From an uncultured Acidobacteriia bacterium (GTDB lineage Bacteria > Acidobacteriota > Terriglobia > Bryobacterales > Bryobacteraceae), in assembly GCA_903881085.1 (NCBI GenBank), contig CAIRSA010000534.1, positions 1 through 40,108 of the forward strand: DNA of 40,108 nt, given 5' to 3'. Position numbers and translations under genes: made by a program. Positions 33,178 to 40,108 of the stretch are shown here, in pieces. The number at the start of each line of letters is the position of its first letter. Within the stretch, counting starts at the first letter, position 1. The notes beneath the pieces are model-generated. The model did no database searches, had not been told where the DNA came from, and saw nothing but the letters and a program-made list of their open reading frames with translations.

Positions 33178-34815
33178 ATGGATTGTTTCGTCGACAAGAA
33201 AACCGGAACTTACGCGGAGACCCTCGAAGCCGTCGGGTTGGCGTCGGCGATTCGCGAACTGGGTTTTAGTGGAGTCCGCGTGACCGATATGGGTACGCAC
33301 TTCCGCATTCACGCTTACGACCAGGATTCCGCTTCAAATAGCGCACTTTCGGCGGGCTATTTGTACGTTTGGAAGAAGAGCAAAGAGCCGGAGTGCCCCA
33401 CGATCCCCTTCCTAGACTACGAAGGAGAGAAGGACAAGCGCGACGCTGCAAAAAAAACAACAAAGAAAGCTAAAGCTGCGCTGGATTCTCTGGAAATAGA
33501 AGCGCCGGCCACTCGGCCCGAACTTGCGACCGCCACCATTCTGGAGTCCATGAGAAAGGGATGGAACGGAGATCGAGACATCGCCAAGTGGGTCGAGGCT
33601 CATCCAGAGCTAGCTAAAAACTGGTTACTGTTTCGTCTCGGATTGGGAGCCCAACCGCCAGAAGAGTTCCCAGACGTTTCCAACACGCAAATCCTGAACC
33701 CAATTTCTGGCAAAGGTGTTCACTCCGCAAAGACGGAGATCCGTTCCGCGGGATCCCTCCCCGGCCAACTTGTAGATTCCTTCTCTGAGTGGATGAAAAT
33801 GCGAGGGCTATGGAGGGCCGCACTCCTTTACAGATCGGATGACGACTTCAAGTTCTTCGTCATTGAACCCACCGATATTGCCTTAGATGAGCTTGAAGGA
33901 CTCCGCGTTGCCTTGCAGCAAGAGAACCTCTGGGGTGGTGTTCAACTGGACATCAAGGCGGCCTTGCAGTGCACGCGGATTCTGATTCAGCGTTCAGACG
34001 CTATGCAGGATGGGTCCGGGGGAATGAAACTTCTAGGCCTCAGACCTCGTGCGGTGATCTCCGGCCTTCGGCAGGCCTATTTTAAGAGTCTCGGAACTGC
34101 CGCCGCGCTCATGAATGATGCCTTTCTGCCGCTGCCTGATTGGTTTGCGATTGCGAGCCGCGATGATGCACGCGCTTACACGGTCATCATTGACGAAGTG
34201 ATCGCCAAAGGCGGTTGCCTCAATTCGCTGCAAGAGAAGCACTCCGACGACGGGCGTGTATTGCAGCAATATCGCGAGTGGCTGTTGTCGGGCGAACTCA
34301 CAGACTTGCTCGAATTCCATTATCTATTCGCAATGCACCTGATGCAGTGTTTGAGCCGCAAGGACTGGGTTCGCCCGTTCGGCACTGAAAACTTATCGAT
34401 CCTTCTGACGAGAGCCTACGAGGAGAAGCATAAAGTGACAGAGATTATCGAGAACCCTGGATTCCAGAGCGTCGCCCGCGCGCTGCGCAATGCGACCGTC
34501 TATGCGCTGACAATCCCCAATCAAAAGCGCGAGGTGCGCTTCGGAATCGCCCAAAAGTGGAAGCAGAAGATGAAAGCTGGCGATGAGGAATTCGCTGCTG
34601 CTGTCGCCGAATTCATTCAGGATTATAACTGGGAAACGGCACATCGGCTCAAAGGCGTTGGCCACTCGGTAACCACCGAGGATCTCGATACGCTGTTATT
34701 CCTGATTCATAAACGTAAGGCCGATCTAGTTGGCGCGCTGCTACTGGCCTACGGCTATGCGCGAGCGCCCAAGGTCGAAATCACGCAACCCGAAGAAGCC
34801 GTATTAGAAGCATAA
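33178..34815 (+). CDS. Cas8-like large subunit of the type I effector
   Basis: 545 residues. Identity rests on position between cas3 and cas7-cas5 and on size; I do not recognise a subtype-specific Cas8 family with certainty. The N terminus MDCFVDKKTGTYAETLEAVGLASAI is followed by a lysine-rich segment (residues 80-100) and a mixed middle part. From about residue 390 the sequence is mostly helical (EFHYLFAMHLMQCL..., AAVAEFIQDYNWETAHRL, TTEDLDTLLFLIHKRKADLVGALLLAYGYAR). That tail looks like a small-subunit (Cas11) region. No HD, GGDD or zinc motif of Cas10 is seen. An internal in-frame start lies at 34435. cas7 follows after 12 bases. Confidence 0.75.
   Translation: MDCFVDKKTGTYAETLEAVGLASAIRELGFSGVRVTDMGTHFRIHAYDQDSASNSALSAGYLYVWKKSKEPECPTIPFLDYEGEKDKRDAAKKTTKKAKAALDSLEIEAPATRPELATATILESMRKGWNGDRDIAKWVEAHPELAKNWLLFRLGLGAQPPEEFPDVSNTQILNPISGKGVHSAKTEIRSAGSLPGQLVDSFSEWMKMRGLWRAALLYRSDDDFKFFVIEPTDIALDELEGLRVALQQENLWGGVQLDIKAALQCTRILIQRSDAMQDGSGGMKLLGLRPRAVISGLRQAYFKSLGTAAALMNDAFLPLPDWFAIASRDDARAYTVIIDEVIAKGGCLNSLQEKHSDDGRVLQQYREWLLSGELTDLLEFHYLFAMHLMQCLSRKDWVRPFGTENLSILLTRAYEEKHKVTEIIENPGFQSVARALRNATVYALTIPNQKREVRFGIAQKWKQKMKAGDEEFAAAVAEFIQDYNWETAHRLKGVGHSVTTEDLDTLLFLIHKRKADLVGALLLAYGYARAPKVEITQPEEAVLEA
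34435..34815 (+). CDS. possible internally initiated Cas11 small subunit within cas8
   Basis: In the cas8 frame GTG 34435 (codon 420) follows GAGGAG (34420-34425) with a 9-base spacing. This is a stronger Shine-Dalgarno match than the one before the cas8 ATG itself. The product would be 126 residues, starting (M)TEIIENPGFQSVARALRN, and almost wholly helical, fitting the size and fold of Cas11. No separate small-subunit gene exists in the locus. Internal translation of Cas11 from cas8-type genes is established for subtypes I-B, I-C and I-D. Here it is inferred from the sequence only; GAGGAG also simply encodes Glu-Glu. Confidence 0.45.
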   Translation: MTEIIENPGFQSVARALRNATVYALTIPNQKREVRFGIAQKWKQKMKAGDEEFAAAVAEFIQDYNWETAHRLKGVGHSVTTEDLDTLLFLIHKRKADLVGALLLAYGYARAPKVEITQPEEAVLEA

Positions 34816-34827
34816 GAGGAGAAAGCT

Positions 34828-35784
34828 GTGTATCAATCGCTGAGTATTTCCGGACTTATCACTTTGGAACTGCATGCTCTCAACAATGAGGGTGCGGAAG
34901 GCAACACCATGATGACCCGCATGGTGGATATCATCGATCAGCAGGGCCAAAAGCATTCCGTCAATGCAATTTCCGGTGACATGTTCAAGCATATTGTTGT
35001 GGAACATTTGCTGGGCGAAGCCAAATCCGCTGGACTGCCGCTTTGTGCCGGGTGTGCGTTGTTTAACGCCAACCGGATCTGCGCTGACGCAGGCTTCATG
35101 AAGACACCCGGCTGGGGCAAAGAAACTCCGGATAGTGAAATCCTGGCTGGCGTGTTGAAGCACTGCACTATCGATGACTGCGCGGGGATTCTGATTACCG
35201 GGGAAATTGGCAAGGCTCGGTCAATTGCCCGGAAGTCCTGCTTCGAAGTTGGGTGGATCGTAGGCCGTCCCGGTGCGGTCACAACCGAATCTTACTTCCA
35301 CGCCAAGTATGTTCCCGAAGGTCGCGGCGGAGGTTCGGGCGAAGGCAGTAACCTGGGACAGAATATTTTCCACCGCCCCGCATCGTCAGGGCAGTATGCC
35401 GTGGTCGCCAATCTGGACTTGTATAAGGTTGGGCGCAACGATATAACCCTGGCTTACGACCTTGACGAGGAAGCTCGCAAGCAGAGAGTGTCGGCCTTGC
35501 TTCGTGGTGTTCTCAGCGCGTTCGTGAAGCCGACTGGGGCTCACCGGAATACTCAGAATCCCCACGTGGTCGACTTCGAGGGAGCGATCACTACTTCCAC
35601 ATCCACGTTGCCGGCTCCTGCCCTGAGTGCATTGAACTTGGATTATTTGGGCGAACTCGACCGGATCGCCGCCGCGCTTAACGGGTTGAGTACGGCGAAC
35701 AACAACATCGCCGTCCGGAAGTTTACGGGATTGGCTTCCTTCGCCGAACAAATGGCCGGCATTGAGCGTCAAGAGGCGTCCTAA
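34828..35784 (+). CDS. cas7: Cas7 backbone protein, Cst2/DevR family
   Basis: 318 residues, GTG start behind AGAGGAG at 34815-34821. The opening SLSISGLITLELHALNNEGAEGN and HSVNAISGDMFKHIVVEHL are the signature of the Cst2/DevR branch of Cas7, the RAMP protein that coats the crRNA spacer. Several cysteines cluster: C73-x2-C76, C85, C113-x4-C118 and C138, which could bind a metal. NIFHRPASSGQYAVVANLDLYKVG continues the family pattern. In Myxococcus the DevR homologue also represses its own operon, a role that could apply here but is unproven. It overlaps the extended frame of cas5. Confidence 0.88.
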   Translation: MYQSLSISGLITLELHALNNEGAEGNTMMTRMVDIIDQQGQKHSVNAISGDMFKHIVVEHLLGEAKSAGLPLCAGCALFNANRICADAGFMKTPGWGKETPDSEILAGVLKHCTIDDCAGILITGEIGKARSIARKSCFEVGWIVGRPGAVTTESYFHAKYVPEGRGGGSGEGSNLGQNIFHRPASSGQYAVVANLDLYKVGRNDITLAYDLDEEARKQRVSALLRGVLSAFVKPTGAHRNTQNPHVVDFEGAITTSTSTLPAPALSALNLDYLGELDRIAAALNGLSTANNNIAVRKFTGLASFAEQMAGIERQEAS

Positions 35785-35794
35785 GGTCAACTCC

Positions 35795-36553
35795 ATGGAG
35801 TCTTCAACATCCCGCTGGCTTATTGCCGCCTATCGTCCGGTCACGCTATTCTCCCTGCGGATGACGCACGCCACAAGTAAGGGCGGAAAAACTCTGGTGG
35901 TACCAACGCCCTATTCCGTGAAGATGGCTTTGCTCGATGCCTGCTTCCGCTGCTTCGGCTCTGCTGAGGCTCTCGACTCAGCTCACAAGGTGTTTGACTG
36001 GATTAAGGGCCGGGAGATACAGGTGCGCCCGCCGAAGCACTGCGTTGTCAATAACACTTTCATCAAGGTGCTGGACTGGAGCCGGGAGCCGGTAGACGGC
36101 CCGTTCAAAAGCACCATTGTCTACCGCGAATTCGCATTTTTCAGTGGTGACGATTTGCTCTTGGCTATCGACGCTGCCGGGCTGAGCGAGGAAGACCAAT
36201 CGGTCCTTGCGCAACTCTTCGCTCACATTAACACCCTCGGCAAACGCGGCGGCTTCTGGCAATTTATTGGCTCGGAACGGGTTGAGGGTACACTGCCATT
36301 CGGATTTACAGTCCCGCGGCCGACAGCAACCTTCGAACAAATTGCCAACTACGGCTTGACTCAGGCATTGGACGATTTCGGGGAAGCCTTGTGCGCGGCG
36401 TCCAACGGCTTCGAGCGAGTAAGTACTTACGGCTCCGGTACAGTTCGTTTGGGGGAGCAGCGCGTCCTCACCGCCACAGCGATACCGTACCGCCGACGCA
36501 CTGCATCCCGCCATTTTACCCGGTATGAGCGTGTAGAGCGGCCGAATAGTTGA
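35795..36553 (+). CDS. cas5: Cas5-family crRNA 5'-handle binding protein
   Basis: 252 residues from ATG 35795, 10 bases after the cas7 stop; an in-frame TTG at 35762 inside cas7 is possible but weaker. A Cas5 call is supported by order (cas8-cas7-cas5), size and the N-terminal RAMP-like strand WLIAAYRPVTLFSLRMTHATSKGGKTLVVPTPYSVKMALLDACF. The middle has TFIKVLDWSREP, STIVYREFAFFSGDDLLLAID and HINTLGKRGGFWQFIG. Cas5 normally holds the repeat-derived handle at the foot of Cascade. The C terminus is arginine-rich. A terminator follows. Confidence 0.78.
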   Translation: MESSTSRWLIAAYRPVTLFSLRMTHATSKGGKTLVVPTPYSVKMALLDACFRCFGSAEALDSAHKVFDWIKGREIQVRPPKHCVVNNTFIKVLDWSREPVDGPFKSTIVYREFAFFSGDDLLLAIDAAGLSEEDQSVLAQLFAHINTLGKRGGFWQFIGSERVEGTLPFGFTVPRPTATFEQIANYGLTQALDDFGEALCAASNGFERVSTYGSGTVRLGEQRVLTATAIPYRRRTASRHFTRYERVERPNS

Positions 36554-36558
36554 GGCCT

Positions 36559-36590
36559 AAGGTGGACCCGGTCGTCAAGACCACTTTTTT
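36559..36590 (+). terminator. intrinsic terminator after cas5
   Basis: AAGGTGG (36559-36565) pairs with CCACTTT (36581-36587), with one G.T pair; an inner alternative is GGTC-GTCAA-GACC. A run of six T begins at 36585. It separates the interference operon from the cas3 remnant and the adaptation genes, so cas1-cas2-cas4 probably have their own promoter. Confidence 0.6.
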
Positions 36591-36610
36591 GTCTATAGTA
36601 TGTTTAATTA

Positions 36611-37406
36611 AAGATCGGCAGGTCTGATTGCTTTGGGGCGGTCGGAGCCACCTGCGCCATTCCGACCCTTGAGTCGGCGAAGGGCAAGGCGGTGCTGGTT
36701 GTTGCCAACACGGTATCAAGGGCTCAGGCGTTGGCCGGCGATCAAAAACCATGGAGTTGGGAACGGCGGAGGGGCTGGTGGAGCGATTCTGGTGACGACG
36801 CAGGTGGTGGAGGTGAGTCTCAACATTGATTTCGATGTACTTTTTACGGACCCTGCGCCCATTGAAGCACTGTTGCAACGGTTTGGGCGGGTGAATCGCA
36901 CGCCGGGTGAAAATCGCCAGCTGAAGCCCGTCCATGTTTGCGGAAAGCCGAATTCCGCTCGTCCTTATTCCGAGGTAGAAGTGGAACGGTCCATTGCCGC
37001 AATAAAGGTTTGGGAAGACGGGCCGATTGATGAGGCTGAGGTTCAGAAGGTAATCGATGAAGTTTATGACGGCGAATTTGGGGACCAGTGGGAGGCTTCG
37101 GTGCGGTCGGGAATCGTTAATTTTCAGGAGGCGGCGCTGGGCCAGTTGAGGCCATTTACTTCGAACCCAGAGTTGGAAGATCAATTCGACGATCTATTCG
37201 AGGGATATGAAGTGATTCCAGGTTGCCTGAAGCAGGAGTTCGACAGACGTGCGGCAGAGGAACCATTGCTGGCACAACTGTTAACCGTCCCCATTTCGAA
37301 GCAGCAGTTCGGCAGGCTTCGAGGAAGAGCGTTATTGGAATTTGACAAAGAATCAAAATATTGGATCGCGGCGGTCCACTACGGAAGCAATGGGTTAGAG
37401 CTATAG
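36611..37406 (+). pseudogene. cas3: remnant of a second, different cas3 (C-terminal part)
   Basis: In one frame 36641-36733 reads CAIPTLESAKGKAVLVVANTVSRAQAL, the start of the second RecA domain of Cas3. In a different frame from about 36783 it reads AILVTTQVVEVSLNIDFDVLFTDPAPIEALLQRFGRVNR (motifs V and VI), then a full C-terminal domain ending WIAAVHYGSNGLEL. The join has lost the residues usually found between these motifs and changed frame. The whole N-terminal half (HD, Walker A, DEAD/H) is absent. The motif wording differs from the intact Cas3 (TTQVIEAGMDIS, QRAGRTAR), so it is not a duplicate of it. Open frame 36633-37406 might still yield a fragment. Confidence 0.85.
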
Positions 37407-37430
37407 GGCACCGCCGGGAGGAGTTGTTGC

Positions 37431-38645
37431 ATGTCGTCCGCACAGCCACTACGTTTTCCATCCGCGCCGTTGCCGCGCGCGGATACGGAGGGAACGCCAC
37501 GGAAGCCGCCCATGGCGGCGCAATACAACTGGATACGGGATTGTTACGAAGAGCCAACGGAGCAGTTGGCCTTGGATCTGCCCGCACCGGCTGAGATTGA
37601 TCCGGCATTCGAAGACAAAGTATCCATGATGGCCACCGAAAGCGGGACCCAGTTGCTGGTTTCGGGGTTCGGGCTATCGCTGGGCAAGCAATCCGAACGG
37701 ATTGTTGTCAAGCAGGCTCGAAAGGTGGTGGCGCAACTCCCGATGATCAAACTGCAAGAGGTTATCATCGGGTCGCGCGGGATAAGCCTCAGCAGCGACA
37801 TTGTGGAGGCATTGTGTGCGCGCGGCATACGGCTTGCCTTTCTCTCGGGAACTGGGAGGCCTTATGCGTTGCTCACCTCGCCGCTGTTGACGGCGACAGT
37901 GGAGATCCGCAAGGCGCAGATCCATGCGGTGGATTTACCGGTTGGGGCGGAGATGGCGCGGTGGATGGTAGCGGGAAAGATCCGCAACCAGGCCAAATTG
38001 CTGCTGTATTTCGCACGCAATCGCGCAGGAGCCGCGCAGGAGGATTTGCGGGCGGCTGTACAGGCGTTGCAAAAACTGAAGAAGCAGGCTTTACAATTGC
38101 CTGGCAATAGCTGCGAAGAGGTGCGTCCGACGCTATTCGGGTATGAGGGCGCCGCGGCAAGAGTGTATTGGATGTCGCTGGTGGAACTGGTGCCTGAGGC
38201 GCACGAGTTCGCCGGAAGAACTCCGTATATGCCGGCCGATGCCGTGAATGCCGCACTCAACTATGGGTATGGGATTCTGACTTCGCATGTATGGGGCGCG
38301 GTGATGAACGCCGGCCTGGAGCCATTTGCCGGGCTGATGCACGTGGACCGGTCAGGTAAGCCGTCGTTTGTGCTTGACTTGGTGGAGGAGTTCCGCCAGC
38401 CGATTGTGGACCGTCCCATCTTTGCATGGCTGTTTAAGAATGGGGCTTTGAATCAGGTTAATGGCATGCTGGACACGGCGAGCAAAGAGGCCGTAGCAGC
38501 ACGCGTATTGGCGCGATTGAACGCGACTGAGCCGCATCGAGGAAAGGAGCACCAGGTGCGTTCCATCATTCAGATGCAAGCGAGGTTGGCGGCAGCGGCG
38601 TTTCGAGGGCGACGGGATTACAGGCCTTTCACCTTCCAGTGGTAG
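37431..38645 (+). CDS. cas1: Cas1 integrase with N-terminal extension
   Basis: 404 residues; GGGAGGAG lies 7 bases before the ATG. The Cas1 domain begins near residue 68 (TQLLVSGFGLSLGKQSERIVVK). Catalytic residues of the metal site are visible: Glu in FGYEGAAARVYW, His in GLMHVDRSGKPSFVLDL and the acidic DLVEEF that follows. Residues 1-65 are an extension not usual in Cas1, with MAAQYNWIRDCYEEPTEQLA and proline-rich linkers; a shorter start at M28 is possible. With Cas2 it integrates spacers at the leader end. The cas2 Shine-Dalgarno sequence overlaps its stop. Confidence 0.94.
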   Translation: MSSAQPLRFPSAPLPRADTEGTPRKPPMAAQYNWIRDCYEEPTEQLALDLPAPAEIDPAFEDKVSMMATESGTQLLVSGFGLSLGKQSERIVVKQARKVVAQLPMIKLQEVIIGSRGISLSSDIVEALCARGIRLAFLSGTGRPYALLTSPLLTATVEIRKAQIHAVDLPVGAEMARWMVAGKIRNQAKLLLYFARNRAGAAQEDLRAAVQALQKLKKQALQLPGNSCEEVRPTLFGYEGAAARVYWMSLVELVPEAHEFAGRTPYMPADAVNAALNYGYGILTSHVWGAVMNAGLEPFAGLMHVDRSGKPSFVLDLVEEFRQPIVDRPIFAWLFKNGALNQVNGMLDTASKEAVAARVLARLNATEPHRGKEHQVRSIIQMQARLAAAAFRGRRDYRPFTFQW

Positions 38646-38655
38646 GAGGTTTGTG

Positions 38656-39054
38656 ATGAGACGACACAACAAGTTCGCAGGCATTCTACAACCGCGGCAG
38701 GTGGGGGCGGGTGCGCCTGAGGTTTCGGTGATCGTACTTTACGATGTGGAAGAGGATCGGATTCGGACCAAGCTTTCGGATCTTTGCCTGGACTACGGGC
38801 TGACGCGGATTCAATTTAGCGCCTTCCTGGGGAAGATCAACCGGAACCGGAGGCAGGAGCTTTGTTTGCGGATTCAGGAGTTGATTGGCGCTAAATCGGC
38901 GCGTGTGAGGATTGTTCCGGTAATGGAAGACGCAATGCGTGAGATGTGGGTTTTGGATCAATACCGGATGGATGCGGACGAGCTAAAGAAGGCGGCGGAC
39001 GCCAAGCAGGGTGCGCCAACACTGAAGATCATTCCGATTGGAAAGGACGATTGA
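38656..39054 (+). CDS. cas2: Cas2 with N- and C-terminal tails
   Basis: 132 residues from ATG 38656, 5 bases after AGGAGGT; the GTG three bases earlier is too close to it. The ferredoxin-like Cas2 core is VSVIVLYDVEEDRIRTKLSDLCLDYGLTRIQFSAFLGKI, with the strand-end aspartate in YDVEED, then LCLRIQELI and ARVRIVPV. About 22 residues precede the core and about 40 follow it, longer than the common 90-100-residue Cas2. It scaffolds the Cas1 dimers. cas4 begins one base after its stop. Confidence 0.92.
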   Translation: MRRHNKFAGILQPRQVGAGAPEVSVIVLYDVEEDRIRTKLSDLCLDYGLTRIQFSAFLGKINRNRRQELCLRIQELIGAKSARVRIVPVMEDAMREMWVLDQYRMDADELKKAADAKQGAPTLKIIPIGKDD

Positions 39055-39055
39055 G

Positions 39056-39640
39056 ATGGCGAGCTCTGAGCTTATCAATATTGGCGACTTGAAGCAGTGG
39101 GCCTATTGTCCAAGGGTCGTATTCTATCACCGTTTCTATAGTGGATCAGGCGTGCCAACGGCCAAAATGAAAATGGGGTTGTCCGCGCAGGCAGATATTG
39201 AGAGCCTTGAAGCCCGGCGCACCTTGAAACATTATGGATTGGAGGCGGCTAAGCGAGTCTTCAATCCCTGGCTGGCCGACGTGGGTGTTGGGCTTCAAGG
39301 GCGGCCGGATTTGGTGTTAGAGTCAGCAGACCGGGTTGCGGTTGTTGATTTCAAGTTGACCGGCGATGGGGTTGGCGAAAATCACAGGTATCAATTGTGT
39401 GGATATTCAATATTGGCTGAGCTGGCAACGGGACTTCCGGCGAAGACGGCCTTTATTTACAGATTGTCGGACGGTGCGGTGCTGCCGGTGGAGATTGACG
39501 AGAAGTTGCGCGCCGAGGTTGGGGCTGCCATGCTGAAGATTCGATGGATGATTGAGAACGAGGAGGTACCGGAGGCGACAGATGTGCGTAAGCGGTGTGA
39601 GGATTGCGAATATGCGAATTATTGTGGCGATGTGTGGTAA
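39056..39640 (+). CDS. cas4: Cas4 RecB-like Fe-S nuclease
   Basis: 194 residues from ATG 39056, AAGGA 8 bases upstream; a TTG six codons earlier lies inside cas2. The N-terminal QWAYCPRVVFYH gives the first cysteine of the iron-sulfur cluster, and RCEDCEYANYCG near the C terminus gives the other three (C-x2-C-x5-C). The RecB nuclease core is GRPDLVL, VVDFKLT and YQLCGYS. Cas4 trims prespacers and helps choose the PAM and orientation during adaptation with Cas1-Cas2. It is the last cas gene before the leader and array. Confidence 0.93.
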   Translation: MASSELINIGDLKQWAYCPRVVFYHRFYSGSGVPTAKMKMGLSAQADIESLEARRTLKHYGLEAAKRVFNPWLADVGVGLQGRPDLVLESADRVAVVDFKLTGDGVGENHRYQLCGYSILAELATGLPAKTAFIYRLSDGAVLPVEIDEKLRAEVGAAMLKIRWMIENEEVPEATDVRKRCEDCEYANYCGDVW

Positions 39641-39760
39641 GATTTGGCTGAACGGTGAAAGTGCGACGATTGACGGCCTTTTGGAGCAGAAAACCGATCG
39701 TCGCGGATTTGAGATTGACGATGTCGAATAAGTGCTTTGTATTGTGTGGCTTGTGGAGCA
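39641..39760 (+). promoter_or_regulatory. CRISPR leader
   Basis: 120 bases between cas4 and the first repeat, non-coding. GCGACGAT (39663-39670) and ATCGTCGC (39697-39704) form a perfect 8-bp inverted repeat. GATTGACG is directly repeated at 39668-39675 and 39713-39720. The first repeat follows AAGTGCTTTGTATTGTGTGG. The repeat orientation (GAAAC at the far end of each repeat) puts the leader and array promoter here. Confidence 0.65.
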
Positions 39761-40108
39761 CCTGAAATCAGCACCCCGATTTGAAGGGGATTGAAACTAG
39801 TGTTCTTACGGGTAAGGGCAATTGCTGCCTGGCCTGAAATCAGCACCCCGATTTGAAGGGGATTGAAACTCTAAAGTACCTGAAGTACCGAAACGGTAGG
39901 CTGCGCCCTGAAATCAGCACCCCGATTTGAAGGGGATTGAAACATGTGTTGAGTCGTTGCGTATAAGAACCCAAACATTCCTGAAATCAGCACCCCGATT
40001 TGAAGGGGATTGAAACCGACATTCCGCCCGACGACATGGTCGCGGCTTCGCGCCCTGAAATCAGCACCCCGATTTGAAGGGGATTGAAACTGGGATAGCG
40101 GGACTTGG
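39761..40108 (+). CRISPR. CRISPR array, at least five 37-bp repeats, continuing past the window
   Basis: Five identical repeats lie at 39761-39797, 39833-39869, 39907-39943, 39980-40016 and 40054-40090. Spacers are 35, 37, 36 and 37 bases; a fifth begins at 40091 and is cut by the window end. Each repeat starts CCTGAAATCAG and ends GGGGATTGAAAC. CCCC and GGGG form a stem around an 8-nt loop GATTTGAA, and ATTGAAAC after it is the expected 8-nt crRNA handle left by Cas6. An alternative stem AAATC/GATTT competes. No spacer obviously matches DNA inside the window. Confidence 0.98.

Noticed and set aside
33178..34815. Large subunit as a Cas10-type protein
   Set aside because: No HD residues, GGDD motif or zinc finger typical of Cas10; position and size fit Cas8.
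36633..36780. Coding N terminus for the cas3 fragment in its long frame
   Set aside because: The recognisable Cas3 motif in this part is in another frame, so this stretch is out-of-frame translation.

Overview
The window looks like part of an acidobacterial chromosome, close to the Solibacter/Bryobacter group. Reasons: many secreted proteins starting with short Sec signals ending in A-x-A or Q; an Oar-like carboxypeptidase-regulatory/TonB receptor beside a sulfatase; DUF1080, ThuA and HAF/PEP-CTERM proteins; an ECF sigma/anti-sigma operon; and a dispersed palindromic repeat whose false translation contains the FAKATAD-type peptide common in that group. This assignment rests on recognition, not on a search.

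Layout. 1-316: tandem 18-bp repeat and hairpins, no gene. 317-3372 (minus): ECF sigma factor, zinc-finger anti-sigma factor and DUF4097 adhesin-like protein in overlapping frames, then two related small secreted proteins. 3426-5582: secreted FAD-dependent oxidoreductase. 5600-6313: a HicB antitoxin, a frameshifted hicA that no ordinary ORF call would list, and a second orphan HicB. 6322-9056: secreted M20 peptidase and AzgA-type purine permease. 9106-15715: a large membrane-embedded alpha/beta hydrolase, a small membrane protein, a membrane glycosyltransferase and a GT2 synthase whose opposite-strand start codons overlap, and a DUF1835 protein. 15975-17528: HAF/PEP-CTERM protein and an S4-domain Hsp15-like protein. 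17801-22718 (minus): sulfatase and TonB-dependent receptor. 22719-23514: no credible protein, but a roughly 600-bp block bounded by a perfect 11-bp inverted repeat and dense in potential minus-strand helices, a candidate structured RNA or non-coding mobile element. 23515-28150: purple-acid-phosphatase-like enzyme, ThuA-like protein, secreted protein of unknown function, DUF1080 hydrolase-like protein and an extended signal peptidase I.

28151-40108 is a type I CRISPR-Cas locus and the most interesting region: cas6, a second cas6, cas3 (helicase first, HD nuclease at the C terminus), cas8-like large subunit, cas7 (Cst2/DevR family), cas5, a terminator, the decayed C-terminal part of a different cas3, then cas1, cas2, cas4, a leader and at least five 37-bp repeats running off the window. 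The remnant cas3 suggests that an interference module of one lineage was joined to the adaptation module of another. The cas8 gene has an in-frame internal GTG behind a strong Shine-Dalgarno sequence that would give a 126-residue C-terminal product, the size expected of a Cas11 small subunit, which the locus otherwise lacks. An 8-bp palindrome occurs upstream of both cas6 and cas8 and may be a shared control site. In the working model Cas6 cuts the repeat RNA at the base of its CCCC/GGGG hairpin to leave an AUUGAAAC handle; Cas8, Cas7, Cas5 and possibly internal Cas11 form Cascade; Cas3 degrades targets; Cas1, Cas2 and Cas4 add spacers.
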